From Candidatus Woesearchaeota archaeon (GTDB taxonomy: Archaea > Nanobdellota > Nanobdellia > Woesearchaeales > GW2011-AR4), in NCBI GenBank assembly GCA_018303685.1, contig JAGVXS010000058.1:1-45201 (forward strand): a stretch of DNA of 45,201 bases, in the 5' to 3' direction. The translations under genes and the position numbers were made by a program. The notes beneath the pieces were generated by a model. That model was not told the origin of the DNA. It worked only from the letters and a program-made list of their open reading frames with translations, and searched no databases. Shown piece after piece: positions 9,020-18,812 of the stretch (its first letter is position 1; each line of letters opens with the position of its first letter).

Positions 9020-10090
9020 ATGGTTAAAATAAGCAAGTCATTGCTGCTGAGCCTTGTAATATTCATATTTCTGATGAGCGCAGCCCATGCTGCAGGCTCA
9101 AAGCTTATATTCTCAGACGTTGACGTAAATGTCGGCGGCAAAACCTCAAAAAACCTCGATGATGGGGACACTATTGACGACGAGGCCGAGCCCGGCGATG
9201 CAGTCGAGTTCAGGGTGGAGGTAAAAAACAATTTTACCGACGCAGAAGATTTGGAAATTGAGGACATCACAGTCCAGGTTACTATTGAGGAGGTTGATGA
9301 TGGCGACGATTTGGATGAGGAATCCTCGGATTTTAATCTGAAAGCTGACAGGGATAAGAGAGTAACTTTAAAGTTTCAGCTTCCGATAGAGCTTGATGAG
9401 GACACCTTCAATGTCCTGATACATGCAGAAGGCGAGGATGAAAACGGCACAAACCACGAGGCGGATATGGACCTGGAGCTTGAAGTCAATAAGGAAAGCC
9501 ACCAGCTTATAATCACCAGAAGCACACTAAGCCCTGCAGAGGTTTCATGCAACAGGAGGAATGTGCAGGCTGACATGTCTGTCGTAAATATAGGAAATGA
9601 AGACGAGGAAGATGTCACAATACATGTGTTTAACAGCGATTTGGGCGTTGATTTGAAGGAAAATGTAGAGGAGATTACAGCCGAGCCTAACGAAGACGAG
9701 AGCAGGTTTTCAGGAACATACTCGTTCAGCGTTCCAAATGAAGCTGAGGCAGGCAGCTACCCAATAACCGTAAAGGCATTGTATGATGATGACAGGAAAA
9801 AGGCAGAGAAGGCGCTTACATTGACTGTTAACGACTGCGCAACTGCAAGGAAAGAAACAGCAGAGGAGGAAAAGACTTCCGAGGAAGGCGAGGAAGTTGA
9901 AGTTATATCACCAACAACCGGCAGGGCAACTGCTACTGTTGTTGATGAAGAAGCTCCTGAAGGCGCTGTTGTAACCCGGGAAAGCTTTTTGGGAAGCAAT
10001 GCTTTTGTCACTGGAATAATAATTGCAGAAGTAATTGCAGTAATTGTAGGGATAGTGCTTGTTGTTGCTTTGTTCAGGAGAAAAGGGTAA
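9020..10090 (+). CDS. secreted, very acidic surface protein with C-terminal TM anchor
   Basis: Signal peptide, Asp/Glu-rich beta-type region, C-terminal VTGIIIAEVIAVIVGIVLVVALFRRKG. Confidence 0.75.
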   Translation: MVKISKSLLLSLVIFIFLMSAAHAAGSKLIFSDVDVNVGGKTSKNLDDGDTIDDEAEPGDAVEFRVEVKNNFTDAEDLEIEDITVQVTIEEVDDGDDLDEESSDFNLKADRDKRVTLKFQLPIELDEDTFNVLIHAEGEDENGTNHEADMDLELEVNKESHQLIITRSTLSPAEVSCNRRNVQADMSVVNIGNEDEEDVTIHVFNSDLGVDLKENVEEITAEPNEDESRFSGTYSFSVPNEAEAGSYPITVKALYDDDRKKAEKALTLTVNDCATARKETAEEEKTSEEGEEVEVISPTTGRATATVVDEEAPEGAVVTRESFLGSNAFVTGIIIAEVIAVIVGIVLVVALFRRKG

Positions 10091-10130
10091 ATATTTTTGA
10101 TAAGTAATCTATTTTTACACTGGAGTAAAA

Positions 10131-10445
10131 ATGCTTCCAAGTTTATTTAGAGAAATACAAAGACCAGAAGGTATACAGCCATCATTTAGTTCTATTGGAG
10201 ACAAATTTATTATAGCTAGTGGAGGGGATTTAGAACTAAATGTAGAATTATTTGCCAGAGAAGGCAGAGTTGATGCAGTTGTCGTAAAAGGTGAACTTAA
10301 AGTAAAATTCGCTGGAAATAACAACCACGTTATAGTCTACAAAGCAGGAGCATGTCCTATTTTATTAAAAGGGGACATATTAGACCTAGGTAATTATGGA
10401 AGTTACGAGATTTCTGAAGTTTCTAGTCATGCCAAAAATCTATAA
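10131..10445 (+). CDS. hypothetical protein
   Basis: 104-aa ORF in a gap between genes, ATG start. Confidence 0.5.
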   Translation: MLPSLFREIQRPEGIQPSFSSIGDKFIIASGGDLELNVELFAREGRVDAVVVKGELKVKFAGNNNHVIVYKAGACPILLKGDILDLGNYGSYEISEVSSHAKNL

Positions 10446-10508
10446 CCCCTTTAAAGTAGTTACACAATAGAAAGCTTTATAAAGGACTAACCCATACTTC
10501 AGTGAAAG

Positions 10509-11279
10509 ATGCAGCAGGAAAAACAATTTTTGCAGGATTTGAAAAAATACTTCAGGCTGAACATATACGAAGTCAAGATATGGACTGCCCTGCTGAGCAG
10601 GGGCATAGCTTCTGCAGGCGAGCTTGCCGACATCTCGGGAGTACCCAGAAGCCGTTGTTACGATGTTCTTGAATCGCTTGAAAAGAAGGGATTTATCATA
10701 ATGAAGATAGGCAAGCCAATAAAGTACCTTGCAGTAAGCCCTGAAGTGATTCTTGACAGGGTGAAGAAAAACATAAAGGAAGAGGCTGACGAGCTCGTAA
10801 TGCAGTTTGAAAGCGTCAAGGAGACTGACGAGTTCAAGGAGCTGGAGCTTTTGCACAAGACAGGCGTGCAGCACGTTGACATTTCCAGCATCTCAAAATC
10901 TATCGTGGGAAGGACTGACATAAACAGGTTCATGAAAAACATGCTTTCCAAGGCAAAATCAAGCGTTGTTGTTGTCGCGGCAAGCGAGCACGTAGAGAGG
11001 ACAGCCAAGCTGCTGAAGGGATTTGCAGCGGGCTTCGCAAAGAAGGGAGTAAAGGTGAGGTTTTACTCGCCGTTCAACAAGGCTGCAATGAAGAAGCTGC
11101 AGAATGTCGAGCATGTTGAGTACAACGCCAGCACAAGCTTTGTAAACGTTGACGGGAAGGAAATGGCTTTCATGGTTTCAAATGCAAATGTTGCCCCTGA
11201 TTTTGAGGTTGCAATCTGGATAAGCAGCCCGTTCTTCGTGAATGCTGTCAATGTTCTTTTTGAAGAGAGTTTGAAATAA
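10509..11279 (+). CDS. TrmB family transcriptional regulator
   Basis: N-terminal wHTH YEVKIWTALLSRGIASAGELADISGVPRSRCYDVLESLEKKGFI typical of TrmB/sugar-specific regulators. Confidence 0.88.
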   Translation: MQQEKQFLQDLKKYFRLNIYEVKIWTALLSRGIASAGELADISGVPRSRCYDVLESLEKKGFIIMKIGKPIKYLAVSPEVILDRVKKNIKEEADELVMQFESVKETDEFKELELLHKTGVQHVDISSISKSIVGRTDINRFMKNMLSKAKSSVVVVAASEHVERTAKLLKGFAAGFAKKGVKVRFYSPFNKAAMKKLQNVEHVEYNASTSFVNVDGKEMAFMVSNANVAPDFEVAIWISSPFFVNAVNVLFEESLK

Positions 11280-11295
11280 TTCTTTGGAGGTTTAA

Positions 11296-11676
11296 ATGAA
11301 AGGTGTTCTTGTTGTTGATGAACACAAGGATGTACTGGGAGTATATGAAGGTATGTTCCAGAATTCCCCCTACAGGTTGTATTTAAGTGATAATCCCCGG
11401 AAGGCATTAAACATGCTGAAGGGAAAGGGTAGGAATTTAGTGGATTTGGTAATAACAGATATATATATGGATAAGATGAGTGGGGATGAATTGATAAGGA
11501 AAGCACGCCACATGAACGAAAAGGTCAAATTTGCGATACATCCCGGCGTTTCAGAAAAATATGCGGAACCATTGCTCAAGAAATTAAAGGAAGAAAAGAT
11601 TGAAGTAGGGTTTTTGTCCCCCTTTTTCCTGAGGGAAGACTTAATGGCGTTGGTCAAGTCATTGATTGGTAAATAA
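11296..11676 (+). CDS. stand-alone divergent response-regulator receiver domain
   Basis: VLVVDEHKDVLGVYEGMF and DLVITDIYMDKMSGDELI; conserved Thr/Ser and Lys positions not conserved. Confidence 0.75.
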   Translation: MKGVLVVDEHKDVLGVYEGMFQNSPYRLYLSDNPRKALNMLKGKGRNLVDLVITDIYMDKMSGDELIRKARHMNEKVKFAIHPGVSEKYAEPLLKKLKEEKIEVGFLSPFFLREDLMALVKSLIGK

Positions 11677-11754
11677 ACAATTCCATTACCACCGCAACAT
11701 TTAAATACTAATTCAATATCTTCAGCAGTATAAGAAATTCTTCGGGTTTTAGAA

Positions 11755-12393
11755 ATGGAAGATAAGGAACTGAAAACAGGCACGACAACTATAGGCATAG
11801 TGTGCAAAGACGGCATTGTGCTTGCTGCGGACAAAAGGGCTACATCAGGATATTTGATAACCTACAAGAAGTTTGACAAGATAATAACCATAACGGACAA
11901 TATAGCCGTTACAGTCGCGGGCACTGTGTCTGACGTGCAGCTATTGACAAAATACCTGAAGGCAGAGCTTAGGTTAAAAGACATAAGAACCGGGCGCGAA
12001 ACCACTGTGAAGGAAGCCGCAAGCCTGCTGGCAAACTTCGTCTATAACAATATAAGAAAGCTGAGCCTAATACCGGGAATAAGCCATTTTATCGTGGGCG
12101 GCAAAGACTCAAAGGGAGTGCACCTTTACGACTTGAGCCCTGACGGCTCAATAGTCGAGGTTGATGATTACATTTCTTCGGGATCAGGCTCTGTAATGGC
12201 ATTCGGAGTTTTGGAAACATTGTACAGGAAAGGGCTAAGCATTGATGAAGGCGTGAAGCTTGCTGCAAAAGGCGTAAACGCAGCCGTGCAGCGCGACATA
12301 GCATCCGGCAACGGCATTGACATAGTGACTATTACGAAAGACGGCATTAAAAAAGTGCTTTCAAAGGAGATAGAATACAGGATTGAAGCATAA
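11755..12393 (+). CDS. psmB: proteasome beta subunit
   Basis: Short propeptide then G|TTTIGIVCKDGIVLAADKRATSG. Confidence 0.96.
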   Translation: MEDKELKTGTTTIGIVCKDGIVLAADKRATSGYLITYKKFDKIITITDNIAVTVAGTVSDVQLLTKYLKAELRLKDIRTGRETTVKEAASLLANFVYNNIRKLSLIPGISHFIVGGKDSKGVHLYDLSPDGSIVEVDDYISSGSGSVMAFGVLETLYRKGLSIDEGVKLAAKGVNAAVQRDIASGNGIDIVTITKDGIKKVLSKEIEYRIEA

Positions 12394-12506
12394 ATTTTCT
12401 GCAAAACAAAAGCAAAATTGCCAGTTTTTACTTAAATTTTATTACCGTAGTTTTGAAAACAGCACTTAAAAAATAAATTAAATAAAAATTCAATAAAATT
12501 CTGAAA

Positions 12507-14399
12507 ATGGCAGACATCACAAAGGAGATCCTTAAGAACCTCCCTGAAAACAAAATAAGCGACATAAACTTTGAAGGGGCCAACATAGTGCTCTACACCA
12601 AAGACAAGGACTTCTTCCTGAACAACAACGGGATGATAAAGAGGATAGTTGATAACATAAAAAAAAGAGTTGAGCTAAGGCCTGACCCGGGCATTACAAT
12701 GGACATGGAAGAGGCTGAAAAGATAATACGCTCCCTGATTCCCGAAGAGGCGGGCATTGACCAGGTCATTTTTGACTCGCAAAGAAGCAGGGTTATTATT
12801 GAGGCTGACAAGCCTGGCTTGGCAATAGGCAAGCAGGGCTCTCTTTTGAGGGACATAAGGACACAGACATTGTGGGTGCCGTTGATAAGGAGAAAGCCGG
12901 CAATAAGGTCCAAGCTTATAGAGAACATAAGGGCTGTATTGTACCAGCACAGCGATTACAGGAGAAAATTCCTTGACAAAGTCGGGCACAGGATTTATGA
13001 CGGCTGGAGAAGGGAGAAGAAAAATGAGTGGATTAGGCTCACTTACCTTGGAAGCGGCAGGCAGGTCGGAAGAAGCTGCATATTTTTGCAGACTCCCGAG
13101 TCAAGAGTGCTGCTTGACTGCGGCATTAATGTCGCTTCTGACGAAAAGCCATACCCGTATCTGGATGCTCCTGAGTTCAACATTAACGACTTGGATGCCG
13201 TTATATTAAGCCATGCACACATAGACCATTGCGGATTCATACCCTATTTGTTCAAATACGGCTACAGGGGGCCTGTGTACTGCACAGAACCCACAAGGGA
13301 TGTTTCTGCGCTTCTTCTGCTGGATTACATAAAGATACAAAGGGCAGACGGGCAGGATCCTATTTTCACATCAGAGGAAATAAAGGAAATGGTGAAGCAC
13401 ACCATAACTCTGGAATATGATGAAGTCAGTGATGTAACACCTGATGTAAGAATAACCCTTTACAATGCAGGGCACATACTTGGAAGTGCAATGGTGCACA
13501 TGCACGTAGGCAACGGCCTGCACAACATACTTTATTCAGGCGACCAGAAATACGGCAGGACTTTGCTGCTTGAGCCTGCTGTCACAATGTTTCCAAGGCT
13601 TGAAACTTTGATGCTCGAGGCAACCTATGGGGGAAAGGAAAACATAATGCCGCACAGGCAGGAAACTGACGAGGAGTTAATGACGATAATAAAGGAAACT
13701 ATGGAGAGAGGCGGAAAGGTTTTGATTCCTACGCTTGGTGTTGGAAGAGCCCAGGAGGTAATGCTCGCAATCGAAGCAATGGTCAGGGAAGGCAGGATGG
13801 CTCCTGTGCCAGTGTATATTGACGGCATGGTTTGGGACGTGACAGCGATACATACAGCTTATCCGGAGTACCTGAACAACAATATACGCAAACTCATATT
13901 CCACAAGGATCAGAACCCGTTTTTGCACGAGATTTTCACAAGAGTCGGCTCGCAAAAGGAAAGGATGGATGTCATTGAGAATAAAGGGGCTTGCGTTGTC
14001 TTGGCAACTTCAGGAATGCTTACAGGCGGGCCTTCTGTCGAGTACTTGAAGCACCTTTGCGACAATCCAAAAAATTCCATGGGCTTTGTCAATTACCAGG
14101 GTGAAGGCTCAATGGGAAGAAGAATCCAGAAAGGCGAGAAAGAGTTTACATTTTCAGACGGAGGCAAGCAGGAGATGCTGCAGATCAAGATGCATGTCCA
14201 TACTGTTGAGGGATTTTCAGGGCATTCATCAAGAAATCAATTGATGAACTTTGTAGCAAAATGCGAGCCAAGGCCTAAGAAGGTCATTGTAAATCACGGA
14301 GAAAACTCAAGATGCCTGGATTTGGCAAGTTCTATTCATAAAGGATTCAGAATTGAGACGGTTGCACCGAGGAATTTGGAGACGGTGAGGGTGAAGTAA
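12507..14399 (+). CDS. beta-CASP ribonuclease aCPSF1 (KH domains, MBL, beta-CASP)
   Basis: HAHIDHCG, GVGRAQEVMLAIE, ATSGMLTGGPSVEYL, VEGFSGHSS; N-terminal KH-like region. Confidence 0.95.
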   Translation: MADITKEILKNLPENKISDINFEGANIVLYTKDKDFFLNNNGMIKRIVDNIKKRVELRPDPGITMDMEEAEKIIRSLIPEEAGIDQVIFDSQRSRVIIEADKPGLAIGKQGSLLRDIRTQTLWVPLIRRKPAIRSKLIENIRAVLYQHSDYRRKFLDKVGHRIYDGWRREKKNEWIRLTYLGSGRQVGRSCIFLQTPESRVLLDCGINVASDEKPYPYLDAPEFNINDLDAVILSHAHIDHCGFIPYLFKYGYRGPVYCTEPTRDVSALLLLDYIKIQRADGQDPIFTSEEIKEMVKHTITLEYDEVSDVTPDVRITLYNAGHILGSAMVHMHVGNGLHNILYSGDQKYGRTLLLEPAVTMFPRLETLMLEATYGGKENIMPHRQETDEELMTIIKETMERGGKVLIPTLGVGRAQEVMLAIEAMVREGRMAPVPVYIDGMVWDVTAIHTAYPEYLNNNIRKLIFHKDQNPFLHEIFTRVGSQKERMDVIENKGACVVLATSGMLTGGPSVEYLKHLCDNPKNSMGFVNYQGEGSMGRRIQKGEKEFTFSDGGKQEMLQIKMHVHTVEGFSGHSSRNQLMNFVAKCEPRPKKVIVNHGENSRCLDLASSIHKGFRIETVAPRNLETVRVK

Positions 14400-14434
14400 T
14401 AACCTTTAAATAACCCCCTAAATCTTTTTTTCTA

Positions 14435-15289
14435 ATGGACGAAGAAATCAAGCAAAACTACATCAAAGCCGGCAGAATATCAGCCGAAGTTCTGGAGTAT
14501 GGAAAGTCACTGATTAAGAAAGGCAATTCTTTGCTTGAAACAACAGAGTTAATAGAGAAGAAAATCCATGAATTGGGCGGAAAGCCTGCTTTTCCTGTCC
14601 AGATTTCATGCGATGAAATAGCTGCCCATTTCTGCGTTGAGGAAGACGACAAGACAATTTTTGATAGCCAAGTGGTGTGCCTTGACTTGGGGGTGCATGT
14701 TGACGGCGCGATTGGCGACAATGCTTACACTATTGACTTGTCCGGAAAATATGGCGATTTGGTGAAAGCTGCGCAAAAGGCATTGGAAGAGGCTTTGAAA
14801 ATTGTAAATGTCGGGACGGAATTAAGGGAGATTGGAAAAGTCATAAATGATGCAATCAGAAGCTACGGCTATAATCCTGTCAGAAATCTTTCTGGGCACG
14901 GCTTGGACTTGTACAACATTCATACAAAACCTACAGTGCCAAATATCGACGACGGCAATAAAACTACTTTGAAGAAAGGCATGGCTTTTGCAGTCGAGCC
15001 GTTTGCCACAATAGGCGCAGGGGTTGTTGCTGAAAAAGGATTGCCTGCTGTTTTCATGCTTGAGCATCCAAGAAATGTCAGAAGCCCGATAACAAGGGAT
15101 GTTCTTAAGGAAATAGTAAGCTATGAAGGCCTGCCTTTTGCAAAAAGATGGCTGACGAGAAAGTTCGGCGCAAAAGCAAACTTTGCATTGAGGGAATTAA
15201 CCCAGCTCGGCATGGGAATTGTAACCCAAGCAGAGCATTCTGTCTTGATTGATGATGAAGGGGAAGTTGTTGTGCTGACTGAGGTATAG
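14435..15289 (+). CDS. map: methionine aminopeptidase type II
   Basis: SGHGLDLYNIHTKPTVPN, AVEPFAT, AEHSVLI. Confidence 0.94.
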   Translation: MDEEIKQNYIKAGRISAEVLEYGKSLIKKGNSLLETTELIEKKIHELGGKPAFPVQISCDEIAAHFCVEEDDKTIFDSQVVCLDLGVHVDGAIGDNAYTIDLSGKYGDLVKAAQKALEEALKIVNVGTELREIGKVINDAIRSYGYNPVRNLSGHGLDLYNIHTKPTVPNIDDGNKTTLKKGMAFAVEPFATIGAGVVAEKGLPAVFMLEHPRNVRSPITRDVLKEIVSYEGLPFAKRWLTRKFGAKANFALRELTQLGMGIVTQAEHSVLIDDEGEVVVLTEV

Positions 15290-15323
15290 ATTTATAAGGC
15301 AATTTATGTTATTTTCTACTAAA

Positions 15324-15668
15324 ATGAGTTTAGAACTAAGAATACCAAATGTCGTATGGCCTGAACAAAGTGGAATATACAAGGTAGTGCAATTTATGAT
15401 AGAAGGGGTGCCTTATCTAGAATTCAATCGGAAAGATGAGATATACCATGGCCAAATCATTGATAGATTTGCTAAAAAGATGAGTATACAAATGATAGTT
15501 CGCAAAGTTAAAGACGAACCACTAAAATTTTTTAAAGATGGAGAAAAATATAAGATACAAGGCATGGGGTACTGTGATTTGAATTTGATGCAAAGAATAG
15601 CAGAATTTTATGGCTCAAGTCAGCATTATGATATTTCTATAGACCAGAGACATTTGGAAATTTATTAA
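15324..15668 (+). CDS. hypothetical protein, convergent with and overlapping the 3' end of hisS
   Basis: ORF; ATG at 15324 preferred (MSLELRIPNVVW). Confidence 0.45.
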   Translation: MSLELRIPNVVWPEQSGIYKVVQFMIEGVPYLEFNRKDEIYHGQIIDRFAKKMSIQMIVRKVKDEPLKFFKDGEKYKIQGMGYCDLNLMQRIAEFYGSSQHYDISIDQRHLEIY

Positions 15669-16904
15669 TAACATCCTCAATCTTCATCATCTCCTCTTTC
15701 CCGCTTTTCATATCTCTCAGCTTAACTTTATTCTCTTCCAATTCCTTTTTGCCGACAAAAACAACATACGGAGTTCCAAGCGAATTTGCATACTCAAGGT
15801 TTTTGCTTGGTCCCTTGTCGTTTAAGTCAATGTCTGCATTTATTCCCGCATCTCTCAACTGCTGTGCTATTTTCATGCTTTCGTTCAAGGTTTTAATCGG
15901 GATTATGTAAACTTTTGTGTTTGTCTTTTGCTTTGTTTCCTGCCTTTCAACAAGTGCGTCATAAATCCTGTCAACCCCGAAGCTTATGCCGACTGCTGGA
16001 ATGCTGCCTTTGCCGAGAAAAGAGCCAATCATATTGTCGTATCTGCCGCCTCCATTGAATTTTTTAAAACCGCTTCTATAACAGTTCCTGTATAATAAGC
16101 AAGCCCTCTTGCAAGTGAAACGTCAAAATCAGCTTGGCAATTCATATTTTTTAGATAAGAAATCATTTCCTCTATCTCCTTTAATCCCTCAGAATTCTTT
16201 AAAATTTTTTTTAATTGGATTATCTTTTCCCGGTTATCACCTTTGACATTTATAATGTCAATAATCTTGTTTATTTTTGACTCGTCAATTTTTTGCTGTT
16301 TTAACTCTTCCTTAACCACATTTACGCCGAATTTTTCAAGCTTGTCTATTGATAATATAACCGCTTCTTGTTTTTCCTTTTGCACTCCGCAATAGTCCAG
16401 AATATCATTTAGTAATCCCCTATTGCTGGCTTTCACAACAACTTCCAGGTTTAGTTTGGAAAATGCAGAGTAAACCAAACCCACAATTTCAGCGTCTGCT
16501 GCCATTGAATTTGAGCCGATAACATCAACATCGCACTGGGTAAACTGCCTGTACCTTGCAGAAGCGACTGGGCCGTCCCTGAAAACCTCTCCAACCTGGT
16601 ATCTCTTGAAAGGCATCTTTATAGTTGGGTTCATGCCAATGTACCTTGCCAAAGGAACGGTTAAATCATACCTCAACCCAAGCTCCCTTGCACCTTGGTC
16701 TTTCAGCTTGAAAGTTTCTTTCAGGATTTCAGCTCCGCCTGCATATTTTGAAGACAAAACATCAAACTTTTCAAGAATTGGCGTGTCCAAAGGCGCAAAC
16801 CCGTAAAGCTCGAAAACTTCCTTTAGAGTATTAACTACCTTGTCTCTTAGTATTTTCTCTTCGGGCGAAAAGTCCCGGGTTCCTTTTGGGAGTTGTAGTT
16901 CCAT
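15637..16904 (-). CDS. hisS: histidyl-tRNA synthetase split over two ORFs by a single-base frameshift near 16060-16065
   Basis: N-part ends LARGLAYYTGTVIEAVLK|NSMEAADTTI*; reading in the -1 frame gives EAVLKKFNGGGRYDNMIGSFLGKGSIPAVGISFGVDRIYD, the canonical HisRS motif 2/3 region. Confidence 0.9.
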
Positions 16905-16923
16905 AAAGAGATTTACTTTTAAT

Positions 16924-17532
16924 TTAGTTTAAAAACTTTGTTATAGAAATAAGCCTGCTTACTTTGTAATCCCCATTTATTTTATACCCAACCGTTATAC
17001 ACTCAGCCCTTTTCCCTGCAATCATGTCGTTTTTAGTGTCGCCAACCAGAATTGTGTTTTTCGGCCTGACTTTCAGCATTCTGCATGCCTTCAAAGCCAT
17101 GTCTGGAGCAGGCTTTCCTCTTTTGACATCGTCGACTGTCACTATAGCCTTGAAGTATTTTTTTAATTTATAATGCCTAAGTGTTGGCACTAATATCCTC
17201 TTTGGAGTATTTGTTATCAAAGCCATTTTAACGTTGTTATTCGAAAGCTTTTTAAGAACATTTACAGAGTTTGGAAACACCCTGACATATTTTCTATTTT
17301 TAGCGAAATATTTTATAGCAAGCTTGTTTGCCTCTTTTGTCGTAATTTTTATAAAAATTTTTATATTCTTTTCTATGGTATTTCCAAAAATTTTTGAAAA
17401 CCATTTTTTTGATACGGGCTTGACTCCAAAATGCTTTAATGTGTCATTGAATACATGAAACCATGCATTTTTAGAATCAACCAATACACCGTCCAAGTCG
17501 AAAAGAACGGCCTTAACCTTGTGCTTTAGCAT
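16924..17532 (-). CDS. HAD-superfamily phosphatase (phosphoglycolate phosphatase-like)
   Basis: FDLDGVLVDS, ALITNTPKR, GKPAPDMALKAC, ILVGDTKNDMIAG. Confidence 0.88.
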   Translation of the reverse strand: MLKHKVKAVLFDLDGVLVDSKNAWFHVFNDTLKHFGVKPVSKKWFSKIFGNTIEKNIKIFIKITTKEANKLAIKYFAKNRKYVRVFPNSVNVLKKLSNNNVKMALITNTPKRILVPTLRHYKLKKYFKAIVTVDDVKRGKPAPDMALKACRMLKVRPKNTILVGDTKNDMIAGKRAECITVGYKINGDYKVSRLISITKFLN

Positions 17533-17637
17533 GGTTGTGCAACCTCCACTTCTTTTGTCGGGGTGGGATAGTCGTGCTGTGAATCACCTGTGGGGAGGCG
17601 TAAGTTAAACGAAGTTTAACTGCCTCTTTTAGCACGA
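17533..17637. other. structured bud32-HAD intergenic element with nested inverted repeats
   Basis: TCGTGCT(17572)/AGCACGA(17631); GAGGC(17595)/GCCTC(17622); AGTTAAAC-GAA-GTTTAACT (17603-17621); GGTTG-TG-CAACC (17533-17544). Confidence 0.55.
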
Positions 17638-18227
17638 TATCTTCCCCTTTTTTCAACGACTTCCAATCGTTTTAAAATGTCTTTGCTTCTTTTTGCCTCT
17701 TTTCTGTAGGCGTCAAGAGCTGATTTAAAGCAAGCTTCCCATATCTTATAGTGCTTAGACTCAAGCCCCTCTTTCAATAGATGCAAGTCAACAGCCTTGT
17801 CTTCCGGCTTTTCGGAGAAAAATGATAAGCCGAAGTCTATGAAATAGATTTGTTTGTTTAATATCATGTTAGATGTAGTTAAATCTCCGTGTATAATTGA
17901 GTTGTTGTGCAGAATTGCAATTTTTTTTCCAATCTCGCTGCATAGTTTTTTGTAATCGGAATTTTCAAGAACTTCCTTTACCAGTTTTCCGCCAATATTT
18001 TCAATTATTAGATTTTCCCTTTCGTCATTTTTTAACAATTTTGGCGCAGGAAAATTTATAGCTTGAAGTTTTTGCAGTATCTTGGCTTCTCTTCTTGTCC
18101 TGAAGCCCCTTAGCTTTTCATCTATTTCTTTAATCCTATAGGATTTCGGAAAGCGGTTTTTGATTATTTTATTGCCTTCCAGAAATAATTTTGCTTCTGC
18201 TCCCTGAGCGATGAGTTTTTGTGGCAT
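17616..18227 (-). CDS. bud32: Bud32 kinase (KEOPS subunit), stand-alone
   Basis: IIHGDLTTSNMIL and IYFIDFGLSFFSEKPEDKAVDLHLLKEGLES typical of Bud32. Confidence 0.92.
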   Translation of the reverse strand: MPQKLIAQGAEAKLFLEGNKIIKNRFPKSYRIKEIDEKLRGFRTRREAKILQKLQAINFPAPKLLKNDERENLIIENIGGKLVKEVLENSDYKKLCSEIGKKIAILHNNSIIHGDLTTSNMILNKQIYFIDFGLSFFSEKPEDKAVDLHLLKEGLESKHYKIWEACFKSALDAYRKEAKRSKDILKRLEVVEKRGRYRAKRGS

Positions 18228-18268
18228 ACTTGGATAGAAAAAGAGGTTATTTAAAAAACTAATTGTTG

Positions 18269-18757
18269 CTATGGTTGTATAGCAATACCAAACTTTTCTG
18301 CTATATCTGGATTGCTTTTATAGTAGCTTGCCACTTCCCCAAGATTTGCCAATCCATGAGCACGTTGAGCTACTAAATGGGCGTCAGTTAGGCTTTCTTC
18401 AGTACCAGCTTCAATAAGCAGCCTCCAAGCTTTCTCATAAAATTGCTGTGCGCCATCACTCATGCACGGATATGAACCAATATTACCCAGCATTACGTAT
18501 GTCCTGCCAAAATCAATTCGTGCCTCAACAGGCTGGGTTTCAAGAAGTTTTCCAAAATGTGCATCAGCTTGTTGTGCAATCTCCCCCAATACAGCAGTGA
18601 TATGTTCATCATTAATACGTTCATCACTACCTCTCGTTTTATTTGAATTTCTTATTTTGTTTACAATCCCTCCATGTAAATCACTTAAAACTTTGTCCTC
18701 TAGAAAATTACGTAAACTTCTAAGAGTTTGCGGATGTTGTAGTTGAACTATATCCAT
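18269..18757 (-). CDS. hypothetical protein (helical)
   Basis: 162-aa ORF. Confidence 0.5.
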   Translation of the reverse strand: MDIVQLQHPQTLRSLRNFLEDKVLSDLHGGIVNKIRNSNKTRGSDERINDEHITAVLGEIAQQADAHFGKLLETQPVEARIDFGRTYVMLGNIGSYPCMSDGAQQFYEKAWRLLIEAGTEESLTDAHLVAQRAHGLANLGEVASYYKSNPDIAEKFGIAIQP

Positions 18758-18812
18758 AACCTATACAGAAAAATACGTACTTTAAAAAACTTTTGTCAAA
18801 ATAAAAATAAAA

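Noticed and set aside
11755-15289. psmB-aCPSF1-map as a novel cluster
   Set aside because: psmB next to the beta-CASP RNase is, as I recall, a common archaeal arrangement.
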